This document shows, piece after piece, positions 1 to 8,982 of a stretch of 61,079 bases of DNA (positions are counted from its first letter, which is position 1; the number at the start of each line of letters is the position of its first letter). The stretch is from Gammaproteobacteria bacterium (lineage in GTDB: Bacteria > Pseudomonadota > Gammaproteobacteria > Steroidobacterales > Woeseiaceae). Location of the stretch: the NCBI GenBank assembly GCA_029863305.1, contig JAOTVR010000013.1, positions 1 through 61,079 of the forward strand, read 5' to 3'. The notes below the pieces were generated by a model. The model was not told the DNA's origin, did no database searches, and saw only the letters and a program-made list of their open reading frames with translations. The position numbers and the translations under genes were made by a program.

Positions 1-1
1 C

Positions 2-208
2 CGACAACTCGAGGCATTGGCGACGGCCGGGTACCTGAGTGCGGCAACGTCGTCGCGGCTGCAGCAGATCTACAAGAGCTATCGCCTCAGTCAGCATCAC
101 CTGGTCCTCGACGAAAAAAAGCCGCTACTCCCACAGGGGGAGTTCACTGCAGAACGTGAATACGTCAGGGAGCTTTGGGCACGGATCCTGGGCGCGGATA
201 TGAAATAG
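2..208 (+). CDS. glnE: Glutamine synthetase adenylyltransferase, C-terminal end (partial)
   Basis: The window opens inside this gene; only about the last 68 residues are present, reading in frame from base 2. The tail carries the pattern typical of the GlnE C-terminus: an LxxxYxxYR helix followed by a hydrophobic HH-L strand (IYKSYRLSQHHLVL), then an EREYVRELW helix close to the stop. GlnE adds and removes AMP on glutamine synthetase in response to nitrogen signals relayed by PII. The TTG at 17 is an internal leucine, not a start. The identification rests on a short segment, so it is probable rather than certain. Confidence 0.75.
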   Translation, partial: RQLEALATAGYLSAATSSRLQQIYKSYRLSQHHLVLDEKKPLLPQGEFTAEREYVRELWARILGADMK

Positions 209-229
209 CCGCGGGTGCAGGCATAAGCT

Positions 230-235
230 TATAAT
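230..235 (+). promoter_or_regulatory. Possible -10 element for the zf-CHCC gene
   Basis: A perfect TATAAT lies 34 bases before the GTG start of the zinc-finger gene, inside the short glnE downstream gap. No good -35 hexamer is seen 16-18 bases upstream, so this would be a weak or activator-dependent promoter. Confidence 0.3.
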
Positions 236-268
236 CCACGCCTCAAACGGCACAAGGCGGGAGCTTCC

Positions 269-490
269 GTGGCACGTAAGGCAGGCACAGTGGACGAAGA
301 CCTCATTCCGGCGAATGCACAGCATCGATATCAGGTGCTGACGCGGGACCTGCCCTTGTCGTGTCCGATGCCCGGCATGTACCTGTGGAATTCGCACCCG
401 AAAGTCTTCCTGCCGATCGAGGAAACCGGGGCGACGAAATGCCCGTACTGTGGCGCCGAATATCTCCTTATAAGAAATAACACGAAATAA
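269..490 (+). CDS. zf-CHCC zinc-finger domain protein
   Basis: This is a 73-residue protein of the zf-CHCC family, related to the zinc-binding domain of the mitochondrial complex I subunit NDUFS6. Visible hallmarks are a conserved L-x-C-P (residues 30-33), an H-P-K-V-F-L-P core, and a terminal CPYCG motif; one Cys and one His plus the final CxxC would bind zinc. The GTG start at 269 is chosen because GGGAG lies at the right distance upstream. In many gammaproteobacteria this gene sits near glnE/ilvE and LPS core genes, as here. The molecular role in bacteria is not established. Confidence 0.85.
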   Translation: MARKAGTVDEDLIPANAQHRYQVLTRDLPLSCPMPGMYLWNSHPKVFLPIEETGATKCPYCGAEYLLIRNNTK

Positions 491-958
491 GGGCTTGGTG
501 ACGCTATTTTGCTGTCAAAAGTCGTTAAAAGCATGAAAATCGACAGTTGGGTCGCTGCATACCCGAGCTCTCGATTGATAGTCCAACAATTTAAATGGGC
601 GCAAAAAGTATCTAAAAGAACTGGAAATGTGCCGAATTGCTGTTAAAAGACAATATTGAGAAACTGTTTGTGCGCCAGGCCAGAGCGGTGTCCGGTGCAG
701 GGCTTGAAAGACGATGATGATGTCAGATGTCAGGCCGAAAAGTCAGTGATTATGCAAGTAAAATACGCGAAAAATCAAAAAAAGTCAGTTAAAAACCGAT
801 ATTGCTAAAATACGACCGCATGCGTTGCCGGGGCCGAATTTGCCGATTTGCGAGCGGATTGTTTTTGTTTGATCAAGGCTTAATTGCATCGATATGCCGT
901 TAAAATCTGCAAAAAACAGCAAAATAGACAAGATTCGACAAAATCGGGAGCGGCAGCC
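491..958. other. 468-base gene-free AT-rich region with recurring GTTAAAA
   Basis: No credible ORF is present on either strand. The stretch is much richer in A/T than its neighbours and repeats GTTAAAA or close variants near 513, 641, 788 and 899, several times next to GTC or GCT. GGCGCA at 598 and TGCGCC at 671 could pair. It is the upstream region of kdkA, so a long leader, a silenced promoter region or a decayed gene are all possible. Confidence 0.4.
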
Positions 959-1690
959 TTGACCGAGAGTGTCGTCGAGACCACGACCGGGGCGATTCTG
1001 TTCGATCGGCAGATAATCAACGAGATCAGTGAGGCGCGTTTCCAGGCGGCCGGGTGGCTGCACGCGGAGCCGGTGGGAGGTGCTCTGCGGGCGTCAGGGC
1101 GGGGCAATACGATGTACGTTGGCAACGTGCCACGACAATTCGTGTTGCGACACTACGTGCGCGGTGGCTTGATTGGCAAGATCGTGCACGATGCGTACGT
1201 CTGGGCCGGGGAGGACAGGACTCGACCGTTCGCTGAGTGGCGCCTGCTCGCAAAAATGGCCGACAGCGGGCTGCGCGTGCCGCGCCCGGCCGCGGCACGG
1301 TACCGGCGTCACGGTGTCGTCTACACGGCGGATATCATCACGGTTCGGATTCCGGACGTTGAGCCGCTATCCGGGTATATTCGACGGGGGCCATGCACAG
1401 AGGAATTCTGGCAATCGCTTGGCGAGGCGGTACGTGCATTTCATGCCCGCGGTGTATTTCATGCCGACATGAACGCATACAACCTGCAGATCGACAAAGA
1501 CGGCGACCTGTGGATGCTCGATTTTGATCGCGGCAAGTTGCTGCCGCCCGGACTCTGGCAACAAAAAACACTAAGCAGGCTGCATCGCTCGCTGCATAAG
1601 ATCGCCACTCTCGACCCGCAACACCACTTTCGACAGCAGAACTGGGAGCAGTTTCTCGAAGGCTACTTCAAGGCATCGAGATCTGCATAG
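959..1690 (+). CDS. kdkA: 3-deoxy-D-manno-octulosonic acid (Kdo) kinase
   Basis: KdkA phosphorylates the Kdo residue of lipid A-Kdo at O-4 on the cytoplasmic face of the inner membrane, as in Haemophilus and Vibrio LPS. The 243-residue protein has the small-kinase fold signature: H168-x-D170 followed by N (HADMNAYN) as the catalytic loop and a DFD motif (188-190) for metal-ATP binding. The frame is open back to an ATG at 884, but that extension is lysine/glutamine-rich low-quality coding. The TTG at 959 is preferred because it follows GGGAG by about 8 bases and gives the usual family length. The 3' end overlaps the convergent acyltransferase gene by 28 bases. Confidence 0.85.
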   Translation: MTESVVETTTGAILFDRQIINEISEARFQAAGWLHAEPVGGALRASGRGNTMYVGNVPRQFVLRHYVRGGLIGKIVHDAYVWAGEDRTRPFAEWRLLAKMADSGLRVPRPAAARYRRHGVVYTADIITVRIPDVEPLSGYIRRGPCTEEFWQSLGEAVRAFHARGVFHADMNAYNLQIDKDGDLWMLDFDRGKLLPPGLWQQKTLSRLHRSLHKIATLDPQHHFRQQNWEQFLEGYFKASRSA

Positions 1691-2601
1691 TAGTCCGGGT
1701 ACGAGTCGGGCAGATCCTTGAATTTCCGATGTATCCAGAAGTACTGCTCCGGACAACGGCGCACCTGTTCTTCGAGCACCCGCACATACTTGTTGGTGTC
1801 AGCAACCGGATCGTCCCCCGGGAAGTCGTCGAGGGGTGGCAAAATTCGCAAATGGTAATGGCCATCCGCACGACGCTCCGGGAAATAGGGAACAGTGACG
1901 GCTCGGCCGAGGCGTGCGAGAGTTGAGGTGGCTGTCGTGTGCATCGACGGTACGCCAAAAAACGGTATGACCTCAGCGCCTTTGCGGCTGTAACTCTGAT
2001 CCGGCGCGTACCAGACGATGCGACCTTCGCGCAGGCTGCGCACCATCGATTTGATGTCGCGCTTCTCAATTGTCTGCGCGGCCGAACGCTCGCGTCCGGT
2101 GCGCAGCACCTCGGTCAAGAAAGGGCTGCGATTCTTGCGGTAAACAGCATCGAATGGCGGGATATTGAGCTTCAGCACGCGGCCGCTGAGTTCGAGCGTC
2201 GTGAAATGGGCGCTCAATAATATGACGCCTTGCCCCTTGTTGATGGCGTTGAGAACGTGCTCGACCCCCTCGACGGTCGTGATAGCGGTGAGCCGTTCGT
2301 CACTCGCCCACCGCCCGAGACCCATCTCGATCACTGAGATGCCGAGCGCCGCAAAATGTCGTCGCGCGAGCGAATCGCGCTCTGCGGCAGAAAGATCCGG
2401 GAAGCACAGCTCGATATTGCGACGCACAATCGCACGACGCTTGCCACCAATCAGGTGTGCAAATGCGCCGAGACCCCTGCCGACCGCCAGTGCGGCGGAA
2501 TGTGGCAGCCAGCAGATGATGCGCAGCAAACCGAGGCCGACCCAGGTTGGCCAGGTCGTCGGAGAGATGTAGCGATACAGGGGTTTACGATTTGCGGCCA
2601 T
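1663..2601 (-). CDS. lpxL: LpxL/HtrB-family lipid A acyltransferase
   Basis: This 312-residue protein belongs to the lysophospholipid acyltransferase superfamily that transfers a secondary acyl chain from acyl-ACP onto Kdo2-lipid IVA. It has an N-terminal hydrophobic segment (about 19-45), the catalytic H132-x4-E137 motif (HFTTLE), a downstream YRKN motif and a conserved aspartate motif in APDQSY. LpxL and LpxM paralogues cannot be separated by eye, so the exact acyl position is an inference. It lies tail-to-tail with kdkA, making a small lipid A/Kdo neighbourhood, and may be co-transcribed with the deacylase gene 66 bases upstream. Confidence 0.85.
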   Translation of the reverse strand: MAANRKPLYRYISPTTWPTWVGLGLLRIICWLPHSAALAVGRGLGAFAHLIGGKRRAIVRRNIELCFPDLSAAERDSLARRHFAALGISVIEMGLGRWASDERLTAITTVEGVEHVLNAINKGQGVILLSAHFTTLELSGRVLKLNIPPFDAVYRKNRSPFLTEVLRTGRERSAAQTIEKRDIKSMVRSLREGRIVWYAPDQSYSRKGAEVIPFFGVPSMHTTATSTLARLGRAVTVPYFPERRADGHYHLRILPPLDDFPGDDPVADTNKYVRVLEEQVRRCPEQYFWIHRKFKDLPDSYPDYYADLDALK

Positions 2602-2667
2602 CGCCGTTGCAGCTTATGAACAGCAACGGGCCGAGTCCAGCGATTTTGCGTATTTGGGCGGCCGAGC

Positions 2668-3951
2668 TTACTCGGACATGCTATCGACGTAGTCATCGTT
2701 GTCCGTCGGCATTTCGCTGACGGACACATCCACGCCATCCTCGACAGGTGCTTCATCCGTTTGTATGCCGACATGAAACGCGGCGAAGCCTGGCATGACG
2801 ACCTGATTGCGCGCCATGCCGATGATGCGTCCCGAGTACGGCGAGCGCAGCTCCGTTCTCGCGTTATTCATGGGATCGGTGATCGTGCCCAGCAAGTCGC
2901 CCTTGCGCACGGTGCTGCCGAGGCTCACGTCAGCCAGCAGTATTCCACCATTATCGGCACGGACCCATGACGACCTGTAATACACAGGCTCAGGCTCGCC
3001 CCAAAGGCGCATCTTGCGCACCATGCCCAGCGTATGGACCAGCGTTTCTATGCCCTTTACACCGTGCTTCACTTCGGTGAGTTCCAATTGCGAAGGACCG
3101 CCAGCCTCGAGTGTAACCGCCGGTATTCCGGCTTGCGTTGCCGCATGCCGCAGCGTGCCAACGGCCGGCGCGCTGTGCAGAATGACCATCGAGCCGAATC
3201 CCTGAGTCAGGGTCACGATATCAGGATCGCGCAGGTCGGCGCGTATCTGAGGCAGATTAGCGCGCTCGAACGACCCTGTATGCAGGTCGACAAGAGCATC
3301 GCAATGCGAGACGACATTCTTGAAGAACGAGTCAGCAATGCGTGCGGCGGCACTGCCGTCCGGATTGCCGGGAAAATACCGGTTCAGGTCACGCCGATCG
3401 GGCAGGTAGCGGGACCCTCGACGAAATCCCTGCACATTCACAATGGGTATGCCTATCACCGCACCTGAGAGGCGCGACGGTGCAAGGTCGTGCATCACCC
3501 GACGGACCATTTCGATGCCGTTGAGCTCATCGCCGTGCACAGCCGCGGTAAGACAGAGCGTCGGACCGGGCAGTGCACCGTTTACGACCAGCACCGGAGT
3601 GGACACCGGCACGCCTTCGAACAATTCCGTAGCGGACCAGGCCAACCGGTGTGATGTGCCGGGCATGACCTCGGTGCCCAGAACCTCGATGGGTCCTGCT
3701 ACACCCGCAGCTGCCATAACCGCGTCTGCCAGAGGCACGACGGGCTCTTGTGTGACGGGCGCGGCGACCGGCGGTCCGATCAGGTCTTCAGGCGCTGCGG
3801 CAACATCGCCGGAACGCGAGCCGGCATCGTCGGTCGTATCTTCGAGGAGATCGGCGCCACTGTCGCCAGGACCGACCGCAAGTTCGCCGGCCAGCGCTGC
3901 ACCGACGCCGAGCGCCATCCATATTAAGGTAAGTGAGGAAAATCGGAACAT
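2668..3951 (-). CDS. Exported succinylglutamate desuccinylase/aspartoacylase-family protein
   Basis: This 427-residue protein has a signal peptide (cleavage near 21-22, after ALA) and an acidic linker to about residue 90. An AstE/AspA zinc carboxypeptidase-like domain follows. Zinc ligands are visible as H139-G-D-E142 and H224 (VDLHTG), with the conserved DRRDLNRYFPG loop between them. The last about 100 residues form a separate beta-rich domain with GSTVRKGDLLG, as in biotinyl-lipoyl-like barrels of this family. Family members deacylate N-acyl amino acids, but the substrate here is unknown and the exported location is unlike cytosolic AstE. It is divergent from the lytic transglycosylase. 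Confidence 0.8.
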   Translation of the reverse strand: MFRFSSLTLIWMALGVGAALAGELAVGPGDSGADLLEDTTDDAGSRSGDVAAAPEDLIGPPVAAPVTQEPVVPLADAVMAAAGVAGPIEVLGTEVMPGTSHRLAWSATELFEGVPVSTPVLVVNGALPGPTLCLTAAVHGDELNGIEMVRRVMHDLAPSRLSGAVIGIPIVNVQGFRRGSRYLPDRRDLNRYFPGNPDGSAAARIADSFFKNVVSHCDALVDLHTGSFERANLPQIRADLRDPDIVTLTQGFGSMVILHSAPAVGTLRHAATQAGIPAVTLEAGGPSQLELTEVKHGVKGIETLVHTLGMVRKMRLWGEPEPVYYRSSWVRADNGGILLADVSLGSTVRKGDLLGTITDPMNNARTELRSPYSGRIIGMARNQVVMPGFAAFHVGIQTDEAPVEDGVDVSVSEMPTDNDDYVDSMSE

Positions 3952-4028
3952 GGCCTAATCTAGATTTAATACGTGCATTTTTCTGTGAACTAATCAAGAA
4001 TTTACGATTGAAACTTGAATTAACTTAA

Positions 4029-5960
4029 ATGACAAGAAAAAGTCGAATTTGCTTACCGCTGTTACTGCTTCTGAGCGCACCGTTGGTTGCCCAGGAGACG
4101 TTTCCATTGCCGCCCGAATTACAGCGTGACGTCGACTTCTGGGTGAGTATTTTTTCGCGCTATACAACCGAACAGGGGGTGCTGCACGATAATCGCAATC
4201 TCGCGGTCGTTTATGAGCGCGTCGATCTTCCTGCCAAAATGTCCCGGCGTGAGCGCCAGCGCCATGTCGCCAGACGTCGCGAAGCACTGCAGGAAATATT
4301 GCGCGGCCTTGCGCGCGGCAAGCGCGAAAACCTCAGCGCCGAGGAGGCGCGAGTGCTTGCACTGTGGCCTGAGGGTGTCAGCAATGAAACACTGAGCGCC
4401 GCGACAAAACGGATTCGCTACCAGCAGGGTCTGAGAGACCGATTTCAGCAAGGGCTGACGCGTTCCGGTCGGTGGCGGGACTACGTGGAGAAGGAATTCC
4501 GGGCACTCGGTGTGCCTGTCGAACTGGCGGCGCTGCCACACGTTGAATCGTCTTACAATCCGGAGGCACGCTCACATGTCGGCGCATCGGGCATTTGGCA
4601 GTTTACCCGCAGCACGGGCCGTCGCTTCATGCGCATCGATCATGTTGTCGACGAACGCAATGATCCATTCGCCGCAACGCGCGCCGCCGGACGACTACTG
4701 GCTTACAACTATTCGATAACCGGCAACTGGCCGATGGCCATTACCGCCTATAACCATGGTCTGGCCGGCGTGCGTCGTGCAATGCGCGAGTTCGGCGACG
4801 AGGCATACGCCGATATTCTCCGGAACTACAACGGCAGGACTTTCGGCTTTGCTTCGAGAAATTTCTATGTTGCGTTCCTCGCGGCGATGCAGGTCGACCG
4901 CGACCCGCAAAAGTATTTTCCAGGTATCAAGTCGGAACCGCCGGTCGACTACGCGACGATCGAACTGCAGGCGTATATTCCGGCGAGTGAACTGGCATCC
5001 GCGCTGGGCATAACGGCCAAACAACTGGCCGCGCACAATATGGCTCTCCAGCCCACGGTCTGGCAGGGTAGCAAGCATCTGCCGAAAGGATTCAGGATTC
5101 ACGTGCCGTCCGGTTTGCTGGATGCGCCTGTCGCGAGTCTCGTCGCCAACGTCCCGGCGGACGACTGGCAGACCTCCCAGCTACCCGATCTTTTTCATAC
5201 CATCGCCCGCGGCGATACCTTGTCGCAAATCGCGGCAGCATATGACACACGCGTTTCGACGCTGGTGGCGCTCAATGGCCTCAGCAGCTCAAACCGAATT
5301 CGTGCCGGCCAGAGGTTGCGGTTACCGGCGGCCGGCCCGGCACCGGCCATCGCGGCAAGCGCAGCGGCAGCCGCGAGCGAGCCTGCCGTCGAGCCGGCCG
5401 TGATTGCCAGCGCCGATGTGCCGGCCGTCGGTGAGGCCGTGACGGTGGCTGAGCAAACACCCGCCGTCATGGGCGGAGATCTCGCGGCTACCCTGCTCGG
5501 CACGATACAGACCGCGCTGCTATCGGACCCGAGCGACTACAGCGTTGCCGAAGACCGTACGATCGAGGTACATCCGCTCGAGACCCTGGGTCACTACGCC
5601 GACTGGCTGGGCATTCGCACACAACGCCTGCGCGACCTCAACGGACTGGCGTTTCGCACGCCCGTCGAAGTTGGCATGCGGATTCGCCTGGATCTCGACA
5701 CGATTGACGCGAAAACGTTCGAGGATCGCAGGATCGCTTACCACCGGACGCAGCAGGATGGATTCTTCCGCGAACACATCATCACGGGTGTCACGGAGCA
5801 CGTCATATCTCGTGGCGAGTCTATCTGGATACTTGCGCAGCGTGACTACGATGTCCCCGTCTGGTTGTTCCGCCAGTACAATCCCGAGGTCGATCTGCAC
5901 AAGGTCAGGCCGGGTACGGCCGTGAATTTCCCGATTCTCGGAAAGGGCGACAGCTCCTGA
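4029..5960 (+). CDS. mltD: MltD-like membrane-bound lytic murein transglycosylase with LysM repeats
   Basis: This enzyme cleaves the MurNAc-GlcNAc bond of peptidoglycan to give 1,6-anhydro ends. The 643-residue product has a signal peptide (1-21, LVA/QE), no clear lipobox, and an SLT domain at about 145-290 with catalytic E173 in HVESSYNP and the SGIWQFT signature. After an Ala/Pro/Val-rich linker there is one clear LysM repeat (389-433) and two more diverged ones (about 513-554 and 590-637). E. coli MltD is a lipoprotein with two LysM repeats, so the absent lipobox and the third repeat differ. Peptidoglycan genes continue downstream with an L,D-transpeptidase. Confidence 0.88.
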   Translation: MTRKSRICLPLLLLLSAPLVAQETFPLPPELQRDVDFWVSIFSRYTTEQGVLHDNRNLAVVYERVDLPAKMSRRERQRHVARRREALQEILRGLARGKRENLSAEEARVLALWPEGVSNETLSAATKRIRYQQGLRDRFQQGLTRSGRWRDYVEKEFRALGVPVELAALPHVESSYNPEARSHVGASGIWQFTRSTGRRFMRIDHVVDERNDPFAATRAAGRLLAYNYSITGNWPMAITAYNHGLAGVRRAMREFGDEAYADILRNYNGRTFGFASRNFYVAFLAAMQVDRDPQKYFPGIKSEPPVDYATIELQAYIPASELASALGITAKQLAAHNMALQPTVWQGSKHLPKGFRIHVPSGLLDAPVASLVANVPADDWQTSQLPDLFHTIARGDTLSQIAAAYDTRVSTLVALNGLSSSNRIRAGQRLRLPAAGPAPAIAASAAAAASEPAVEPAVIASADVPAVGEAVTVAEQTPAVMGGDLAATLLGTIQTALLSDPSDYSVAEDRTIEVHPLETLGHYADWLGIRTQRLRDLNGLAFRTPVEVGMRIRLDLDTIDAKTFEDRRIAYHRTQQDGFFREHIITGVTEHVISRGESIWILAQRDYDVPVWLFRQYNPEVDLHKVRPGTAVNFPILGKGDSS

Positions 5961-5967
5961 TGTCGCA

Positions 5968-6360
5968 ATGATCAGATTGATTCTGCTGCGACTGCTGCCG
6001 CTCGTGCTGCTCGTCGTCGCGGCAGCGTTCTGGATTAACGAAGTGCAGGACGGGGGGCCATACGTCACACGGAACCTCGTTCCCCCTGTGTTGCTCCTCG
6101 GCCTCGCGACCCTGACCCTGCAGCGCGGCGGTGGCACCTGGAGTGGGTCCGGCTGGCGTCTGCCGCTCGCCACACTGGGTTACGCGGTTCCGGCACTGGG
6201 CTTGTCCGTTTACTTGCATTATGCCTACTCGGTCAATCTCAATGACCTTTTCGCTGGCGCAAGGGACCCGGGTCAGCTGTTCCGCTTCTTGCCCCTTTAT
6301 ACGCTGGTTGCCGGTGGAATCGGGTTTGCGATCGGCTGGATCGTTGGCAGAAACGTGTGA
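5968..6360 (+). CDS. Small four-helix membrane protein, unknown function
   Basis: This 130-residue protein is almost entirely membrane: helices at about 4-22, 38-51, 65-86 and 107-126 with short polar loops. A glycine-rich last helix ends in GWIVGRN. The ATG lies 8 bases after the mltD stop, so it is probably translated from the same message. No family was recognised. Its position between two murein enzymes suggests an envelope role, but this is only context. Confidence 0.7.
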   Translation: MIRLILLRLLPLVLLVVAAAFWINEVQDGGPYVTRNLVPPVLLLGLATLTLQRGGGTWSGSGWRLPLATLGYAVPALGLSVYLHYAYSVNLNDLFAGARDPGQLFRFLPLYTLVAGGIGFAIGWIVGRNV

Positions 6361-6404
6361 TCGGTGCCATTTTCCCGCCGCGCAAGGTTTGTTAATCTCG
6401 GCAC

Positions 6405-6902
6405 ATGCGAGCTTTAGTCGGCACAATCCTGTTACTTGTCCTGCTGTGCCAGGGAGACCTGCAGGCGGGCGCGTTTCCGATTGCGGACAAGGTGGTCGTC
6501 GATAAGTCGGATCGCCAACTGCTTCTGATCAAGGACGGAGAAGTGTTTCGCACGTTCGAGGTCGCGCTGGGCATTCGACCCGTCGGTGACAAGAAACGTG
6601 AGGGCGACTTCAGGACGCCTGAAGGCAGCTATCTGCTTGATACGCGCAATCCGAACAGCGAGTTCTTCCTGTCGATTCATGTGTCCTACCCGAACAGCCA
6701 GGACGTTCGCGAGGCCCGCGCGAGGGGCCTCGATCCGGGCGGCGCAATCATGATTCACGGTCAGCCAAACGAACCAACCCGTTCGGAGACGTATTACCGC
6801 ACCCGGGACTGGACAAACGGCTGTATTGCGGTGTCCAACTCCGACATGATCGATATCTGGCTGATGACCGATAACAACACGCCCATCGAAATTCGGCCCT
6901 GA
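6405..6902 (+). CDS. L,D-transpeptidase (YkuD domain), exported
   Basis: This 165-residue YkuD-fold enzyme has an N-terminal signal peptide (about 1-22) and the catalytic signature H118 (MIHG) and C140 (DWTNGC), with the usual conserved S residue of SNSD just after. Such enzymes form 3-3 peptidoglycan cross-links or attach lipoproteins to the wall, using the cysteine as nucleophile. It is nearer to the short ErfK-like family of gammaproteobacteria than to the LysM-containing YbiS group. It follows the membrane protein with a 44-base gap. Confidence 0.88.
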   Translation: MRALVGTILLLVLLCQGDLQAGAFPIADKVVVDKSDRQLLLIKDGEVFRTFEVALGIRPVGDKKREGDFRTPEGSYLLDTRNPNSEFFLSIHVSYPNSQDVREARARGLDPGGAIMIHGQPNEPTRSETYYRTRDWTNGCIAVSNSDMIDIWLMTDNNTPIEIRP

Positions 6903-6913
6903 CCGAGCAGGAC

Positions 6914-8284
6914 TTGAGCATTCCAGAAACCATTGACGCCGAGGTGCGGCCTGAGGGCAGCCTTGAGGTTCTGTCGCAGCTCGAGGTTGATCAGCTGCGC
7001 TCGAGTGGTGAAGGCGGTCTCTACACCTTGCTGCGTCGCTGCATGCTCGCGGTCCTGAATTCCGGCAGCCGGATAGACGATGCTCGTGACCTGCTGGAGC
7101 GATACAAGGATTTCAGCATTGGTTTTGTTCAACAGGACCGTGGTCTCAAGTTATCGCTAACCGCGGCTCCGGGTGACGCGTTTGTCGACGGCAAGATGAT
7201 TCGCGGAATCCGCGAATTGCTTTTCGCCGTGTTGCGCGACATTTCCTATACGCGCAACGAGGTTGTGGCCGGCGGCCGGTTCGATCTGGATTCCGGCGAG
7301 GGGATAACAGACGCGGTGTTTCATATCGTTCGGAACGCCGGTCTGCTGAAATTACCGGCCGATGTGAATCTGGTTGTTTGCTGGGGTGGCCACGCGATCA
7401 GCCGGGCGGAATATGACTACACCAAACTGGTGGGGTATCAGCTGGGATTGCGTGGCCTGAATGTCTGTACGGGCTGTGGGCCAGGCGCGATGAAGGGCCC
7501 GATGAAAGGGGCGACCATTGGCCATGCCAAACAGCGCATTCGCAATGGCCGCTACGTCGGAATCACGGAGCCCGGCATCATTGCAGCCGAGTCACCGAAT
7601 CCAATCGTGAATTCGCTGGTCATCATGCCAGACATGGAGAAGCGCCTCGAAGCCTTTGTTCGCGTAGGTCATGGCATCGTGGTCTTTCCTGGTGGCGTCG
7701 GAACGGCAGAGGAAATACTGTATCTGCTGGGCATACTTTTGCACCCGGATAACGAGGGCCAGCCGATGCCGATGATAATGACCGGCCCGGCGTCCGCAAA
7801 ACCGTACTTCAGGCAGATTGACGAATTTGTGGGGGCGACGCTGGGTGAGCGGGCACAACAGCGTTACTCCATCATCATCGACGATCCGCGTGAGGTAGCC
7901 CGGCGAATGCGAATGGGTCTTGGTGACGTGCGCAAGTTCCGTACGCAGCACGGAGATGCCTACTACTTCAACTGGCGACTGTCGGTGGACAAAGAATTTC
8001 AGCGGCCGTTTCCCTCGACACATGAGGCAATGAGTACGCTCGATATCAACGAGGATTTGTCTAAACACGTTCTCGCCGCAAATTTGCGGCGCGCATTCTC
8101 TGGAATTGTCTCTGGCAACGTTCGCGAAGATACCGCGGCCCTGATCGACGAAGCGGGTCCGTTCGAGATCAATGGGTCGGCAAGAATCATGAACCTTCTT
8201 GATGAATTGCTCGCCGCGTTCGTGGCACAAAGGCGCATGAAGATCTCGGGCAATGACTACGTGCCTTGTTATCGCGTGCGCTGA
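6914..8284 (+). CDS. ppnN: Pyrimidine/purine nucleotide 5'-monophosphate nucleosidase (PpnN/YgdH)
   Basis: PpnN hydrolyses nucleoside monophosphates to base plus ribose 5-phosphate, and the E. coli enzyme is activated by (p)ppGpp. The 456-residue length matches the family. The central LOG-like Rossmann domain is evident: VVCWGGH (about 154-160), CGPGAMKGPMKG, MEKR at 241-244 and PGGVGTAEE at 259-267, which binds the phosphoribosyl moiety. The extra N- and C-terminal domains that separate PpnN from small LOG proteins are present. The TTG start at 6914 follows GAGCAGGA and lies 11 bases after the transpeptidase stop. Confidence 0.92.
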   Translation: MSIPETIDAEVRPEGSLEVLSQLEVDQLRSSGEGGLYTLLRRCMLAVLNSGSRIDDARDLLERYKDFSIGFVQQDRGLKLSLTAAPGDAFVDGKMIRGIRELLFAVLRDISYTRNEVVAGGRFDLDSGEGITDAVFHIVRNAGLLKLPADVNLVVCWGGHAISRAEYDYTKLVGYQLGLRGLNVCTGCGPGAMKGPMKGATIGHAKQRIRNGRYVGITEPGIIAAESPNPIVNSLVIMPDMEKRLEAFVRVGHGIVVFPGGVGTAEEILYLLGILLHPDNEGQPMPMIMTGPASAKPYFRQIDEFVGATLGERAQQRYSIIIDDPREVARRMRMGLGDVRKFRTQHGDAYYFNWRLSVDKEFQRPFPSTHEAMSTLDINEDLSKHVLAANLRRAFSGIVSGNVREDTAALIDEAGPFEINGSARIMNLLDELLAAFVAQRRMKISGNDYVPCYRVR

Positions 8285-8480
8285 TTGCGCTGGCTCCGGT
8301 ACGCTTGTTTATTGTCAAATCGCGCCGACTGAAGTCTCACTGGTGTCCATGATTAAGTAAAAGCAAGCGATAACTTGCTGAAATAATTAAAGAAAAGGCC
8401 GCCCTGCATTGTGATGTAGTTCCTGTGAATTGTGCGGCCCGAGACTTAGCATTTGTTCAAAGGACTTACTGAGCATCGAT

Positions 8481-8756
8481 ATGCCGGACAGCAAAAACCT
8501 CAGATGGGTGGACGACTACAACACGGACGAGAAGTCGTCAGACGATGGGTCAACCGGAGCTGTGGTGCCGAAAGAGCCCGCAGCCAATGATGCGGATGGC
8601 TGGCAGCAGTATCGTCAATGGATTTCCAAGGCCCCGGCTCCTCGCGGCCGCCGGGTCGGAATCGATCCGGCGTTGTATACCTGGAAGGGTTACCGAAACT
8701 GGTCGGAACAGATCAAGCGAAGTTGGGAACCGGACACAGGTGACGACAACGAGTAA
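8481..8756 (+). CDS. Small acidic hypothetical protein
   Basis: This 91-residue protein starts at ATG 8481; the frame is open upstream to 8430 but that part is not needed. It is rich in Asp/Glu/Ser, Trp and Tyr: residues 1-40 are acidic and probably disordered, and the second half has three Trp in WQQYRQW, YTWKGYRNW and SWEPD. There is no signal peptide or membrane segment. No family was recognised. It is followed by a good intrinsic terminator, which supports it as a real single-gene unit. Confidence 0.6.
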   Translation: MPDSKNLRWVDDYNTDEKSSDDGSTGAVVPKEPAANDADGWQQYRQWISKAPAPRGRRVGIDPALYTWKGYRNWSEQIKRSWEPDTGDDNE

Positions 8757-8789
8757 TTATCTGCACCGAACATAATGAGCAACAAGAAG

Positions 8790-8817
8790 CGTCGCTAATC
8801 CAGCGGCGTTTTTTTTT
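8790..8817 (+). terminator. Intrinsic terminator after the small acidic protein gene
   Basis: A 7-bp stem (CGTCGCT/AGCGGCG with one G-U pair) and 5-base loop are followed by nine T residues, 34 bases after the stop codon. Confidence 0.85.
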
Positions 8818-8945
8818 GTGCGCTGCTTGTAATCCGACTGCGAACGCAGGGAATCAAAAAAAGGCGGATGATGCACGGTTTCTCAGCGGACTTGTGTCTG
8901 ATTTTTCACGATCAGAAGGCCAATTCCGGATTTTCTAAATCAAGC

Positions 8946-8961
8946 TGTGATCTGCCTCACG
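8946..8961 (+). promoter_or_regulatory. CRP/Vfr-type binding site
   Basis: TGTGA-N6-TCACG matches the CRP consensus TGTGA-N6-TCACA at nine of ten positions. Its centre lies at -41.5 relative to the start site predicted from the TATAGT below, exactly the class II geometry. Confidence 0.6.
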
Positions 8962-8982
8962 GAGGCATCTCGACGAGCTATC

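Noticed and set aside
8293-8480. Possible promoter and hairpin (GGCCGC...GCGGCC) upstream of the small acidic protein gene
   Set aside because: The arms are far apart and no hexamer pair with proper spacing could be found.
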